Shown here: positions 1-6,241 of the stretch, one piece after another
How positions within the stretch are numbered: the first letter of the stretch is position 1
How the letters are laid out: every line of letters begins with the position of its first letter
The notes under the pieces: generated by a model
Told to the model about the DNA's origin: nothing
Database searches by the model: none
What the model saw: the letters and a program-made list of their open reading frames with translations, nothing else
Program-made: the position numbers and the translations under genes
From: an uncultured Clostridia bacterium
GTDB lineage: Bacteria; Bacillota_A; Clostridia; Peptostreptococcales; Anaerovoracaceae
Reading direction: 5' to 3'
Length of the DNA: 18,181 bases
NCBI GenBank assembly: GCA_946645735.1
Contig: CAMPCK010000002.1
Coordinates: forward strand, 1-18,181

Positions 1-1020
1 TATGTATCAGGAGAGGAGTCTGAGGAACAGAACAAGCTCAGAGCCGACAGAGTGTGTGAAAGCATACCTGATACACTCTTTGTCCTTGCAGAGACCAATA
101 TGGAAAATGTGGAGACAGCCTGCGAGAATGTGAAACCTGACTTTCTCATAATCGACTCAATACAGACCATGTACTCCACACAGCTGGACTCAGCGCCGGG
201 ATCCATTTCTCAGGTGCGTCAGGTAGGAAACCAGCTCATGCGTCTCGGAAAGACGGGAAACATTCCCATCTTCATTGTGGCCCACGTCACCAAATCCGGA
301 GACCTGGCAGGACCCAAGACCGTGGAACATCTGGTGGACTGCGTTCTTAACTTCACAGGAGAGCGCGACCAGGAATTAAGGATACTGAGATCCTACAAGA
401 ACCGTTTCGGAACCACTTCGGAGATCGGAGCCTTCATGATGGAGGGTTCAGGCCTCACGGAAGTCACGGATATCAGTGCCACTTTCCTTGAGAACAGCGA
501 GAACAAGACAGAAGGTTCGGTGACCACAGCCATCTATGAGGGAAGCCGCCCTGTAATGTTTGAGATACAGTCTCTGGTTACTCCCGCATCCGGCATGGGA
601 TTCTCCAGAAGGACTTCTGTCGGTATAGACAACACGAGACTGAGCATGATAATCGCCGTCATGGAGAAGAAGGTAGGACTGCCGCTTGGAGGACAGGACA
701 TCTATGTCAACGTTGTAGGCGGCATCAGGCCTGAAGGAACGGGAACAGACGTAGCTGTTGCCCTTGCTATTTATTCATCCTTCAAGAGAGTGGCACCTGA
801 CGCCAGGACCCTTGCTCTCGGAGAAGTGGGGCTTACGGGAGACCTGAGGCCCGTGAGAAATGCGGAGAAGATCGTCAAGGAAGCTGCCCGCCTGGGTTAT
901 GAGAAGATAATAATGCCTTCATCAAACGCCGATAAGTTCAGGGATAAGGTTGAAGACTGCAGAATAATCGGAGTAAAAAATATCAGAGAAGCCATCAAGT
1001 CCTTTGGCGGCGGGTATTGA
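1..1020 (+). CDS. radA: RadA, DNA repair/recombination ATPase (5' end outside window)
   Basis: RadA (Sms) is a RecA-like, DnaB-related ATPase that drives branch migration in homologous recombination and repair. The reading frame is open from the first base of the window. Its first residues (YVSGEES...) match the middle of the RecA-like core, so about 115 residues holding the zinc finger and Walker A motif lie upstream. The visible 339 residues contain a Walker B strand (FLIIDS, local residues about 48-53), the RadA-specific KNRFG motif (local 133-137) and a C-terminal Lon-protease-like domain (about 170-330, with VNVVGGIRPEG). That domain is structural in this family and has no peptidase role. 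It ends in TGA at 1018-1020, and the stop overlaps the -35 box of the next gene's promoter. In Bacillus the next gene would be disA, but it is not here. Family identity is very secure; only the true start is unseen. Confidence 0.97.
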   Translation, partial: YVSGEESEEQNKLRADRVCESIPDTLFVLAETNMENVETACENVKPDFLIIDSIQTMYSTQLDSAPGSISQVRQVGNQLMRLGKTGNIPIFIVAHVTKSGDLAGPKTVEHLVDCVLNFTGERDQELRILRSYKNRFGTTSEIGAFMMEGSGLTEVTDISATFLENSENKTEGSVTTAIYEGSRPVMFEIQSLVTPASGMGFSRRTSVGIDNTRLSMIIAVMEKKVGLPLGGQDIYVNVVGGIRPEGTGTDVAVALAIYSSFKRVAPDARTLALGEVGLTGDLRPVRNAEKIVKEAARLGYEKIIMPSSNADKFRDKVEDCRIIGVKNIREAIKSFGGGY

Positions 1021-1045
1021 TACTTAAACCATAATCGTGTATAAT
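1017..1045 (+). promoter_or_regulatory. Predicted sigma-A promoter for the SHOCT/DUF4870 gene
   Basis: TTGATA at 1017-1022 and TATAAT at 1040-1045 are separated by 17 nt, an almost ideal vegetative promoter. The -35 box overlaps the stop codon of radA. Predicted transcription start is near 1052, giving a leader of about 68 nt before the ATG at 1120. Found by eye, not experimentally known. Confidence 0.7.
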
Positions 1046-1050
1046 ATTTT

Positions 1051-1082
1051 GTTGGAAAAACAAATTATTGTTTTTTGACAAC
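1051..1082 (+). other. AT-rich inverted repeat in the radA / SHOCT-gene gap
   Basis: AAAAACAA (1056-1063) pairs perfectly with TTGTTTTT (1068-1075) across an ATTA loop. GTTG (1051-1054) and CAAC (1079-1082) close an outer stem after a small internal loop. It sits at the predicted start of the downstream transcript, so it could be a 5'-terminal hairpin of that mRNA. It could also be a weak terminator for radA. The stem is nearly all A-T, so either role is tentative. Confidence 0.4.
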
Positions 1083-1119
1083 AGTCTGATATTGATATTT
1101 CGAAAGCGAGGTATTACTA

Positions 1120-1599
1120 ATGGCAGAGAGATCAGCAGCAGAAAGAATCAGAGAATATAAACAGCTTCTGGATGAGGGAATGATCACCCAGGAAGAGTTT
1201 GAATTAAAGAAAAAGAAGATCCTCGAGACTGAGGATGCAGCAATGGATCATGAGCAGGAGTCCAAGGGAGACGGAAACGTTTTCAGCGGTCATTATTTCC
1301 AGGACAAGGCGGAGAATAACGGAGGAAACAGCAGCATCTCCAAAAAGGCTACAGGAGTCCTCGCCTACATCACCTGGATTGGCTTCCTCATTGCATATTT
1401 TGCAGGAGACAGAGAGGGCGCCAAGTTCCACCTCAATCAGGGACTTGTTCTCAACCTCTTCTCACTTCTCGGTGCAATTCCTCTTCTTGGCAAAATATGG
1501 AGCATCTTCATTTTCGTGTGCATGGTAATCGGCATCATAAATGCCAGCCAGGAGCAGGAGAAGGAACTTCCTCTCATCGGAAGTATACATCTTCTTTAA
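1120..1599 (+). CDS. Small membrane protein with SHOCT and DUF4870-like domains
   Basis: A 159-residue protein of unknown function. Residues about 7-36 form a SHOCT-type short helical domain (RIREYKQLLDEGMITQEEF), a module often found at one end of membrane or secreted proteins. A charged linker follows (about 40-75). The C-terminal half has three hydrophobic segments (about 79-97, 103-122 and 126-143) with the FHLNQGL motif typical of the DUF4870/Tic20-like family. No signal peptide is visible; the N-terminus is probably cytoplasmic. The ATG at 1120 has the weak ribosome site AAAGCGAGG about 8 nt upstream. The gene has its own promoter and ends just before a hairpin shared with the convergent two-component operon, so it is probably monocistronic. 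The family assignment rests on the motif and topology. No biochemical role can be given. Confidence 0.85.
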   Translation: MAERSAAERIREYKQLLDEGMITQEEFELKKKKILETEDAAMDHEQESKGDGNVFSGHYFQDKAENNGGNSSISKKATGVLAYITWIGFLIAYFAGDREGAKFHLNQGLVLNLFSLLGAIPLLGKIWSIFIFVCMVIGIINASQEQEKELPLIGSIHLL

Positions 1600-1611
1600 A
1601 AGATTTCGTAA

Positions 1612-1637
1612 AAAAACACCGCATCAGCGGTGTTTTT
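1612..1637. terminator. Bidirectional intrinsic terminator
   Basis: AAAAACACCGC (1612-1622) and GCGGTGTTTTT (1627-1637) form an 11-bp stem around an ATCA tetraloop. It has a T-run on the plus strand and, because of the A-run at 1611-1616, a T-run on the minus strand too. It lies between the stop codons of two convergent genes (1599 and 1639) and should end both transcripts. Confidence 0.9.
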
Positions 1638-1638
1638 C

Positions 1639-3078
1639 TTATGCCTGTTTTTTGACCATTTCCAGTTCGAACCAGAAGGTGGTGCCTTTGCCCTCCTTGC
1701 TGACAACTCCGTATTCTGCCTTGTGGAGGGTAAGTATTTCTTTTACTATGCTGAGGCCCAGGCCGGAGCCTGTGGTGGCCCGCACATAATTGGAACTTGC
1801 CTTGTAATATCTGTCCCATACGTGAGGAAGTTCTTCCTGCTTGATTCCGGGACCGTGGTCTGAAACTTCCAGGCGGAATTTTTTGCCTGTACGTCTGATG
1901 TTCACAAGAACGACCTTGTCCTCGCCGCAATATTTTATGGCGTTTGAGGTGAGGTTCGCTATTACCTGACCTATTCTGTCCCGGTCAGCGAATACAGGGG
2001 CTTCCTTGGGTGCTGTGAACCTGAAGTCGTAGCCCTGCTGGACCACATAAATATCGTAGGAAGCCAGGATCTCCGCAGCGACGTTCACCAGATCGAAGTA
2101 ATCCTTGTGAAGCTCCACGTCTTTTCTTGCCATGAGGGACATGGTGGACATGTCGCTTACCAGGTTCGCCATACGGTCGGACTCTTCGATAATGACCTGA
2201 AGATGGTCATTTCTTTTTTCGGGGTTGTCGCCCGAAAGATCTCTTATCATCTCAGCATAGGATTTGATGAGAGTAAGAGGGGTCTTGAGGTCGTGGGATA
2301 CATTGGCAACCAGGTCCTTCTGACGGTTATCAGCCTGGCCCATTTCATAGGCGGCAGTGTTCAGGGTGTCGGCCAGCTCGTTCACTTCCGAATAGGAATT
2401 GGCGGTGAAAGTAACGTTGTAGTTTCCGGCTCCCAGCTTTCTGGCGCTTTCCGTCATGGCCTTTACGGGCCTTGATATCCTTCTCGAGAAGAGGAAGGCA
2501 AGGATGAAGGCCATGGCAAGAGCTGTAATGGTGATCAGCAGGAACTGGTGCTGAAGGATCTCCACGGTGGAGCTTACGGGATAGAGGGGCGAGAAGATAT
2601 AGAGATATACCTCTTCCTCTTCCGTGCTGTCCAGAAGCTTGGCGTAGGCCAGGGTGAAATAGTTGTCCCTGCCCGTGGTGAACTTAAGGGATACGGAATC
2701 CTTGTCGGGATCCTCCTGAATGGCATCCCTCAGCTTGGGAAGCATGGTCTGGTAGGTATATACAGGCTTGGCGGTATCGGCATCCGGTGTGAAGACCAGA
2801 ACCTTGCCGTTGGATTCCATCATGAAGTAATAGTCGTTTACCATGGAATACTGCTGTATATTGGCGGTCAGCTCTTCGGTGTTCTCATTCTGATATGCCA
2901 GGGCTACGGAGTCTGCGATCCTCGTGACCTCGTTCTCCTTCATTTCCTCGTAATAGTTGTTCAGGAAGAATATCTGAAGGAACCAGATCATACCTAAGAT
3001 CACCAGGGCGATGCAAAGAAAGTACAGCCAGAGCCTGAATCTTATGCTTTTGAAATCAAATCTAACCTTCGAACTCAA
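1639..3078 (-). CDS. Membrane sensor histidine kinase (HAMP, HisKA, HATPase_c)
   Basis: Sensor of a two-component system with the regulator just upstream. Residue numbers here count from the upstream TTG at 3090. Transmembrane segments lie at about 20-44 and 182-201 and enclose an extracytoplasmic sensing region of about 135 residues that I do not recognise. A HAMP linker follows (about 202-254), then HisKA with the phospho-accepting histidine H266 in VSHDLKTPL. The ATPase domain has the N box (N379/N383), G1 (DHGPGI, 411-416) and G2 (GSGLGL, 441-446). All catalytic elements look intact. There is no ATG before the first membrane helix. The TTG at 3090 abuts its GAGAGGAG ribosome site with no spacer, so the TTG at 3078 (12-nt spacer, 479 residues) is preferred. 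The gene overlaps the end of the regulator gene, implying coupled translation. The signal sensed is unknown. Confidence 0.93.
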   Translation of the reverse strand: MSSKVRFDFKSIRFRLWLYFLCIALVILGMIWFLQIFFLNNYYEEMKENEVTRIADSVALAYQNENTEELTANIQQYSMVNDYYFMMESNGKVLVFTPDADTAKPVYTYQTMLPKLRDAIQEDPDKDSVSLKFTTGRDNYFTLAYAKLLDSTEEEEVYLYIFSPLYPVSSTVEILQHQFLLITITALAMAFILAFLFSRRISRPVKAMTESARKLGAGNYNVTFTANSYSEVNELADTLNTAAYEMGQADNRQKDLVANVSHDLKTPLTLIKSYAEMIRDLSGDNPEKRNDHLQVIIEESDRMANLVSDMSTMSLMARKDVELHKDYFDLVNVAAEILASYDIYVVQQGYDFRFTAPKEAPVFADRDRIGQVIANLTSNAIKYCGEDKVVLVNIRRTGKKFRLEVSDHGPGIKQEELPHVWDRYYKASSNYVRATTGSGLGLSIVKEILTLHKAEYGVVSKEGKGTTFWFELEMVKKQA

Positions 3079-3739
3079 ATTTATAGCCAACTCCTCTCAA
3101 AGTAACGATGAATTTTCTGTATTCACCCAGGTTATTTCTGAGGTTCTTGATATGGGTGTCTATGGTTCTGTCGTCCCCGAAGAAGTCATATCCCCAGATA
3201 TCAGACAGAAGCTTGTCTCTGGAAAGAGCTATGTTCTTGTTTTCAACGAGGTAGAAGAGAAGATCGTACTCCTTGGGAGTAAGTTCCACACGCTTGCCGT
3301 CAACGGATACGGTCCTGGCAGGAACGTTGATCTCGAGGCCCTCGAATTTAAGCACTGACTGAGATGCCTGGCTCGCTCCGTGATAACGGGTGATTACGGC
3401 ATTTATTCTTGCCATTAGCTCCTTGGGGCTGAAGGGCTTGACCACATAGTCGTCTATTCCCAGCTCGAATCCGAAGAGCTTGTCATATTCCTCACCTCTT
3501 GCGCTGAGCATGATGGTCGGAATGTCCTTGATCTTCTTGATTTCCTTGCAGGCTGAGAAGCCGTCCAGCTTAGGCATCATTATATCCATTACAATAAGGT
3601 CATAGTCGTTGAGCTTGCATAAGCCAAGGGCCACCATGCCGTCCTCCGCTTCAGTGACTTCGTAGCCAGCGAATTCGGCATATTCCCTGATGATCTCACG
3701 GATCTTGGGCTCATCGTCAACAACGAGTAATTTATACAT
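3062..3739 (-). CDS. OmpR/PhoB-family response regulator
   Basis: A 225-residue DNA-binding response regulator. The receiver domain (about 1-118) has the acidic pair D8/D9, phospho-acceptor D52 (VMDIMMPKLDG), switch residue S79 and K101 in KPFSPKE. The winged-helix effector domain (about 128-223) has the usual ELTPKEYDLL, DDRTIDTHIKNLR and TLRGVGYKFE segments. The start is ATG at 3739, preceded by a perfect AAAGGAGG (3748-3755) with 8-nt spacing. A possible start 14 codons further upstream is rejected because the receiver fold begins at MYKLLVVDDE. It is first in a two-gene operon with the sensor kinase and is divergent from yacL. The target genes cannot be told from sequence alone. The operon may control itself through the paired repeats around its promoter. 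Confidence 0.95.
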   Translation of the reverse strand: MYKLLVVDDEPKIREIIREYAEFAGYEVTEAEDGMVALGLCKLNDYDLIVMDIMMPKLDGFSACKEIKKIKDIPTIMLSARGEEYDKLFGFELGIDDYVVKPFSPKELMARINAVITRYHGASQASQSVLKFEGLEINVPARTVSVDGKRVELTPKEYDLLFYLVENKNIALSRDKLLSDIWGYDFFGDDRTIDTHIKNLRNNLGEYRKFIVTLRGVGYKFEFEG

Positions 3740-3771
3740 AAGGGCGTCCTCCTTTAAAGCAAAATAATTGC

Positions 3772-3850
3772 TGATATACACAGATATTTTACCATATTTA
3801 TATCTTACCTACAAATATAATCTTATATTGTGAATGCTTTGTGTATATCA
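3772..3850. repeat. 11-bp inverted repeat flanking the regulator promoter
   Basis: TGATATACACA at 3772-3782 is the exact reverse complement of TGTGTATATCA at 3840-3850. The arms are 57 nt apart and bracket the predicted minus-strand promoter, one at the likely transcription start and the other about 25 nt upstream of the -35 box. This layout would suit a pair of operator sites bound by one protein. No regulator is identified. Confidence 0.5.
3786..3814 (-). promoter_or_regulatory. Predicted promoter of the two-component operon
   Basis: Read on the minus strand: TTGTAG (-35, 3809-3814), a 17-nt spacer, then TAAAAT (-10, 3786-3791) with an upstream TG-G extended -10 element (3792-3794). The transcription start would be near 3779, about 40 nt before the regulator's ATG. 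Assigned by eye. Confidence 0.6.
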
Positions 3851-3903
3851 AGAGAATTATTGGGCTCCGAGGCAAATAATTGGATATAAATGGGGCTTTT
3901 GTC

Positions 3904-3932
3904 TTGAAATAGTTGACAATTCAAGGTATACT
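3904..3932 (+). promoter_or_regulatory. Predicted sigma-A promoter of the yacL-sigH operon
   Basis: TTGAAA at 3904-3909 and TATACT at 3927-3932 are 17 nt apart. Predicted transcription start is near 3939, about 50 nt before the yacL start. A perfect TATAAT at 3944-3949 lies just downstream and a perfect TTGACA at 3913-3918 just upstream, but those two are 25 nt apart and cannot form one promoter. A second overlapping promoter using TATAAT with a poor -35 remains possible. Confidence 0.65.
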
Positions 3933-3990
3933 AACTTATTAGGTATAATAGCGTTATTATATCAATTTTTGAAGAAAGGAGGTAAAAAAC

Positions 3991-5112
3991 ATGTTCAGAA
4001 GGTTATTAAGAGGCATCTTTACGATCATCGGCGGACTTATCGGTTATGAAATTTTTGAACTTATCAAATACATCGTCGACAAGACAGGAACATACGACGG
4101 TTCAGACCCGCTAACACAGTCAGAACAGCTGATTATGGGAGCATTTTTCGTTTTAGCTTTCGGATTTATTTTCTTCAGATATGCGCCGCGCCTGTCAAAC
4201 AGAGGTCGGAAAGTAGCCAGCAACATCGAAAACGAGATCCAGGGCGTATCACCCGTTGAACTTATTGGGGGCGTCATCGGCCTTGTGCTGGGACTTGTAG
4301 TTGCATATCTTTTGACTACTATCTATCAGAACATTCTGGTACAGAAGGCTCTGTATCTTACGGTAACCATCATAGTGTATTCCACACTTGCTTTCTTAGG
4401 TGCCGTAGTCGGATCAAGAAAAGCGCCTGAACTTCTCAATACGATCCAGAACAACAGCAGAAAGACCAGGGAAAACAACGAATTCGAGTATCGTGCAAAG
4501 GACAGAAAGAGTCAGAGAGTTCCCAAGATCCTGGATACTTCAGTCATTATTGACGGAAGGATCCTTGAGATCATGAGAACCGGATTCCTGGAAGGCCCTA
4601 TAATCATACCTGAATTCGTACTGGTTGAACTGAGACACATAGCCGACTCATCTGACAGCCTTAAGCGCGTAAGAGGAAGAAGAGGTCTGGACATACTTAA
4701 CAATATCCAGACTGAGTTCGATATCCAGATCTACAACACTGATTCCGAGAAAGCCCTTAAGGAAATACCTGAAGTTGATGTCAAGCTCCTTAAGCTTGCC
4801 CAGATCATGAAGGGCAAGGTAGTTACCAACGACTTCAATCTGAATAAGGTAGCTGCAATAAAGGAAGTACCCGTGCTCAACATCAACGAACTTTCCAATG
4901 CGGTAAAGCCTCTGGCAATTCCCGGAGAGACCATGACCGTATCTCTCATCAAGCAGGGCAAGGACAGAGAACAGGCTGTTGCCTACCTGGATGACGGTAC
5001 CATGATAGTAGTGGAAGACGGAAGAAAGTATATCGGAAAGACCGTGGATATCACAGTAACATCCGTCCTGCAGACAGCAGCAGGCCGTATGATATTCGGT
5101 AAGGTGAAGTAA
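3991..5112 (+). CDS. yacL: YacL-type membrane protein with PIN and TRAM domains
   Basis: A 373-residue membrane-anchored putative ribonuclease. Four hydrophobic segments (about 6-28, 46-63, 91-113 and 119-141) are followed by a PIN nuclease domain (about 179-300) and a TRAM nucleic-acid-binding domain (about 305-370). Acidic residues fitting the PIN metal site are D182 (LDTS), E213 (VELRH), D263 and D281 (TNDFN), so the nuclease looks competent. The length matches B. subtilis YacL. The substrate of this family is not established; RNA is likely from the TRAM and PIN domains. The ATG at 3991 has a perfect AAAGGAGG (3975-3982) 8 nt upstream. It is the first gene of the long operon, and its TAA is followed at once by the ispDF ATG. 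The position before ispD/ispF matches the Bacillus order, although disA, usually between radA and yacL, is missing. Confidence 0.95.
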   Translation: MFRRLLRGIFTIIGGLIGYEIFELIKYIVDKTGTYDGSDPLTQSEQLIMGAFFVLAFGFIFFRYAPRLSNRGRKVASNIENEIQGVSPVELIGGVIGLVLGLVVAYLLTTIYQNILVQKALYLTVTIIVYSTLAFLGAVVGSRKAPELLNTIQNNSRKTRENNEFEYRAKDRKSQRVPKILDTSVIIDGRILEIMRTGFLEGPIIIPEFVLVELRHIADSSDSLKRVRGRRGLDILNNIQTEFDIQIYNTDSEKALKEIPEVDVKLLKLAQIMKGKVVTNDFNLNKVAAIKEVPVLNINELSNAVKPLAIPGETMTVSLIKQGKDREQAVAYLDDGTMIVVEDGRKYIGKTVDITVTSVLQTAAGRMIFGKVK

Positions 5113-6228
5113 ATGTTTAAAACTAAAAAGGTTACATTTATTCTTGTGGCTGCCGGAAAGGGCAGGCGCTTCGGAGGAGATACGCCCAAGCAGTTCCTGA
5201 AGCTTGGAAACGTGACCATTCTGGAAGCTGCCCTTAAGAGACTCGAGGAGCATCCCTGTACGGATGATATAGTCGTCGTTACTTCGGATGAATATCTGGA
5301 CTACGTGAAGGAGCTCCTTAAGGATCATCACAAAGTCTCCCGGATAATTCCCGGGGGAAAGGAAAGGCAGGACTCCGTATATGCCGGCATCAAAGCTTCC
5401 GGCGACGGACTTATCCTCATACATGACGCCGCAAGGCCCTTCGTAACAGAAGAGGTTATCACAGGCGTCCTTGAGGGAGCCTTTGAAAAGGGTGCTGCAG
5501 TTCCCGTGGTAAACCCCAAGGACAGCATAAGGAATGCCTCCGGGAATCTTAACAGAAGTGAGCTCTTCATGATCCAGACTCCCCAGGGTTTCCGTTCAGA
5601 AGTCATCAGAACAGCCTATGAAAAGGCCATGAAGGACGGCTTCTACGGCACTGACGACGGAGGGATCGCTGAATATGCAGGCTACCCCGTAACCATGACT
5701 GAAGGCGATTATGAAAACATCAAGATCACTACAAAGGAGGATTTGCCCCGGATGGAAATACGTACAGGAATGGGCTATGACGTCCACAAGCTCGTCGAGG
5801 GCAGGAAGTGCATACTTATGGGGGTTGAGATCCCCTATGAGAAGGGACTTCTGGGCCACAGCGATGCTGACGTTGCATTACATGCTCTCATGGATGCCAT
5901 GCTGGGAGCAGCAGGCATGGGAGACATCGGAAGACTTTTCCCGGATAACGATCCCGCCTTTAAGGACATCTCTTCCATGAAGCTCATGGAGGAAGTGAGA
6001 GACAGGATTTATGAAGCAGGTTATTCCGTAGTGAATCTGGATGTTACCATTATCTGTGAGAGACCTAAGGTTTCCCCCCATATCCATGAGATGACGGAGA
6101 AACTTTCACAAGTCCTCGGCATAGAAAAGGACAGAATTAATATTAAGGGAACAACCACCGAGAAGCTGGGCTTCACCGGAAGAGGCGAAGGCATAGCTTC
6201 CCAGGCAGTATGTACCCTGATGAGATAG
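5113..6228 (+). CDS. ispDF: Bifunctional IspD-IspF, MEP isoprenoid pathway
   Basis: A fusion of two cytosolic enzymes of the non-mevalonate pathway. IspD joins CTP to 2-C-methyl-D-erythritol 4-phosphate. IspF cyclises the later phosphorylated intermediate to 2-C-methyl-D-erythritol 2,4-cyclodiphosphate. The IspD half (about 1-212) has the glycine-rich AAGKGRRFG (13-21), K26 of the PKQ motif, DAARP (105-109) and NIKIT near its end. The IspF half (about 214-371) has zinc ligands D223 and H225 (GYDVH) and H257, the GHSDAD segment and the TTTEKLGFTGRGEG signature. Both halves look complete. The two domains have essentially no linker. The start codon directly follows the yacL stop (TAAATG), with AAGGTG as ribosome site. 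A strong internal ribosome site precedes the IspF half (separate entry), so a free IspF may also be made. Confidence 0.97.
   Translation: MFKTKKVTFILVAAGKGRRFGGDTPKQFLKLGNVTILEAALKRLEEHPCTDDIVVVTSDEYLDYVKELLKDHHKVSRIIPGGKERQDSVYAGIKASGDGLILIHDAARPFVTEEVITGVLEGAFEKGAAVPVVNPKDSIRNASGNLNRSELFMIQTPQGFRSEVIRTAYEKAMKDGFYGTDDGGIAEYAGYPVTMTEGDYENIKITTKEDLPRMEIRTGMGYDVHKLVEGRKCILMGVEIPYEKGLLGHSDADVALHALMDAMLGAAGMGDIGRLFPDNDPAFKDISSMKLMEEVRDRIYEAGYSVVNLDVTIICERPKVSPHIHEMTEKLSQVLGIEKDRINIKGTTTEKLGFTGRGEGIASQAVCTLMR
5733..5754 (+). promoter_or_regulatory. Internal Shine-Dalgarno sequence and ATG at the IspF boundary
   Basis: AAAGGAGG at 5733-5740 lies inside ispDF and is 11 nt before an in-frame ATG at 5752 (residue 214), exactly where a stand-alone IspF would begin (MEIRTGMGYD). 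The same bases encode Thr-Lys-Glu-Asp of the IspD C-terminal ITTKEDL segment, so the match may be coincidental. Position and strength make internal initiation plausible. Confidence 0.4.
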
Positions 6229-6241
6229 GAGATATTATTAC

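Noticed and set aside
3740..3781. Longer response-regulator start at 3781
   Set aside because: It lies at the predicted transcription start, adds non-conserved residues, and skips the ideal AAAGGAGG placed for ATG 3739.
3913..3949. Perfect TTGACA and perfect TATAAT upstream of yacL as one promoter
   Set aside because: They are 25 nt apart, too far for a sigma-A promoter; TTGAAA-17-TATACT fits better.
4648..5424. 258-codon open frame on the minus strand
   Set aside because: It is antisense to yacL and ispDF, both unmistakable genes; it has no recognisable domain and crosses a gene boundary.
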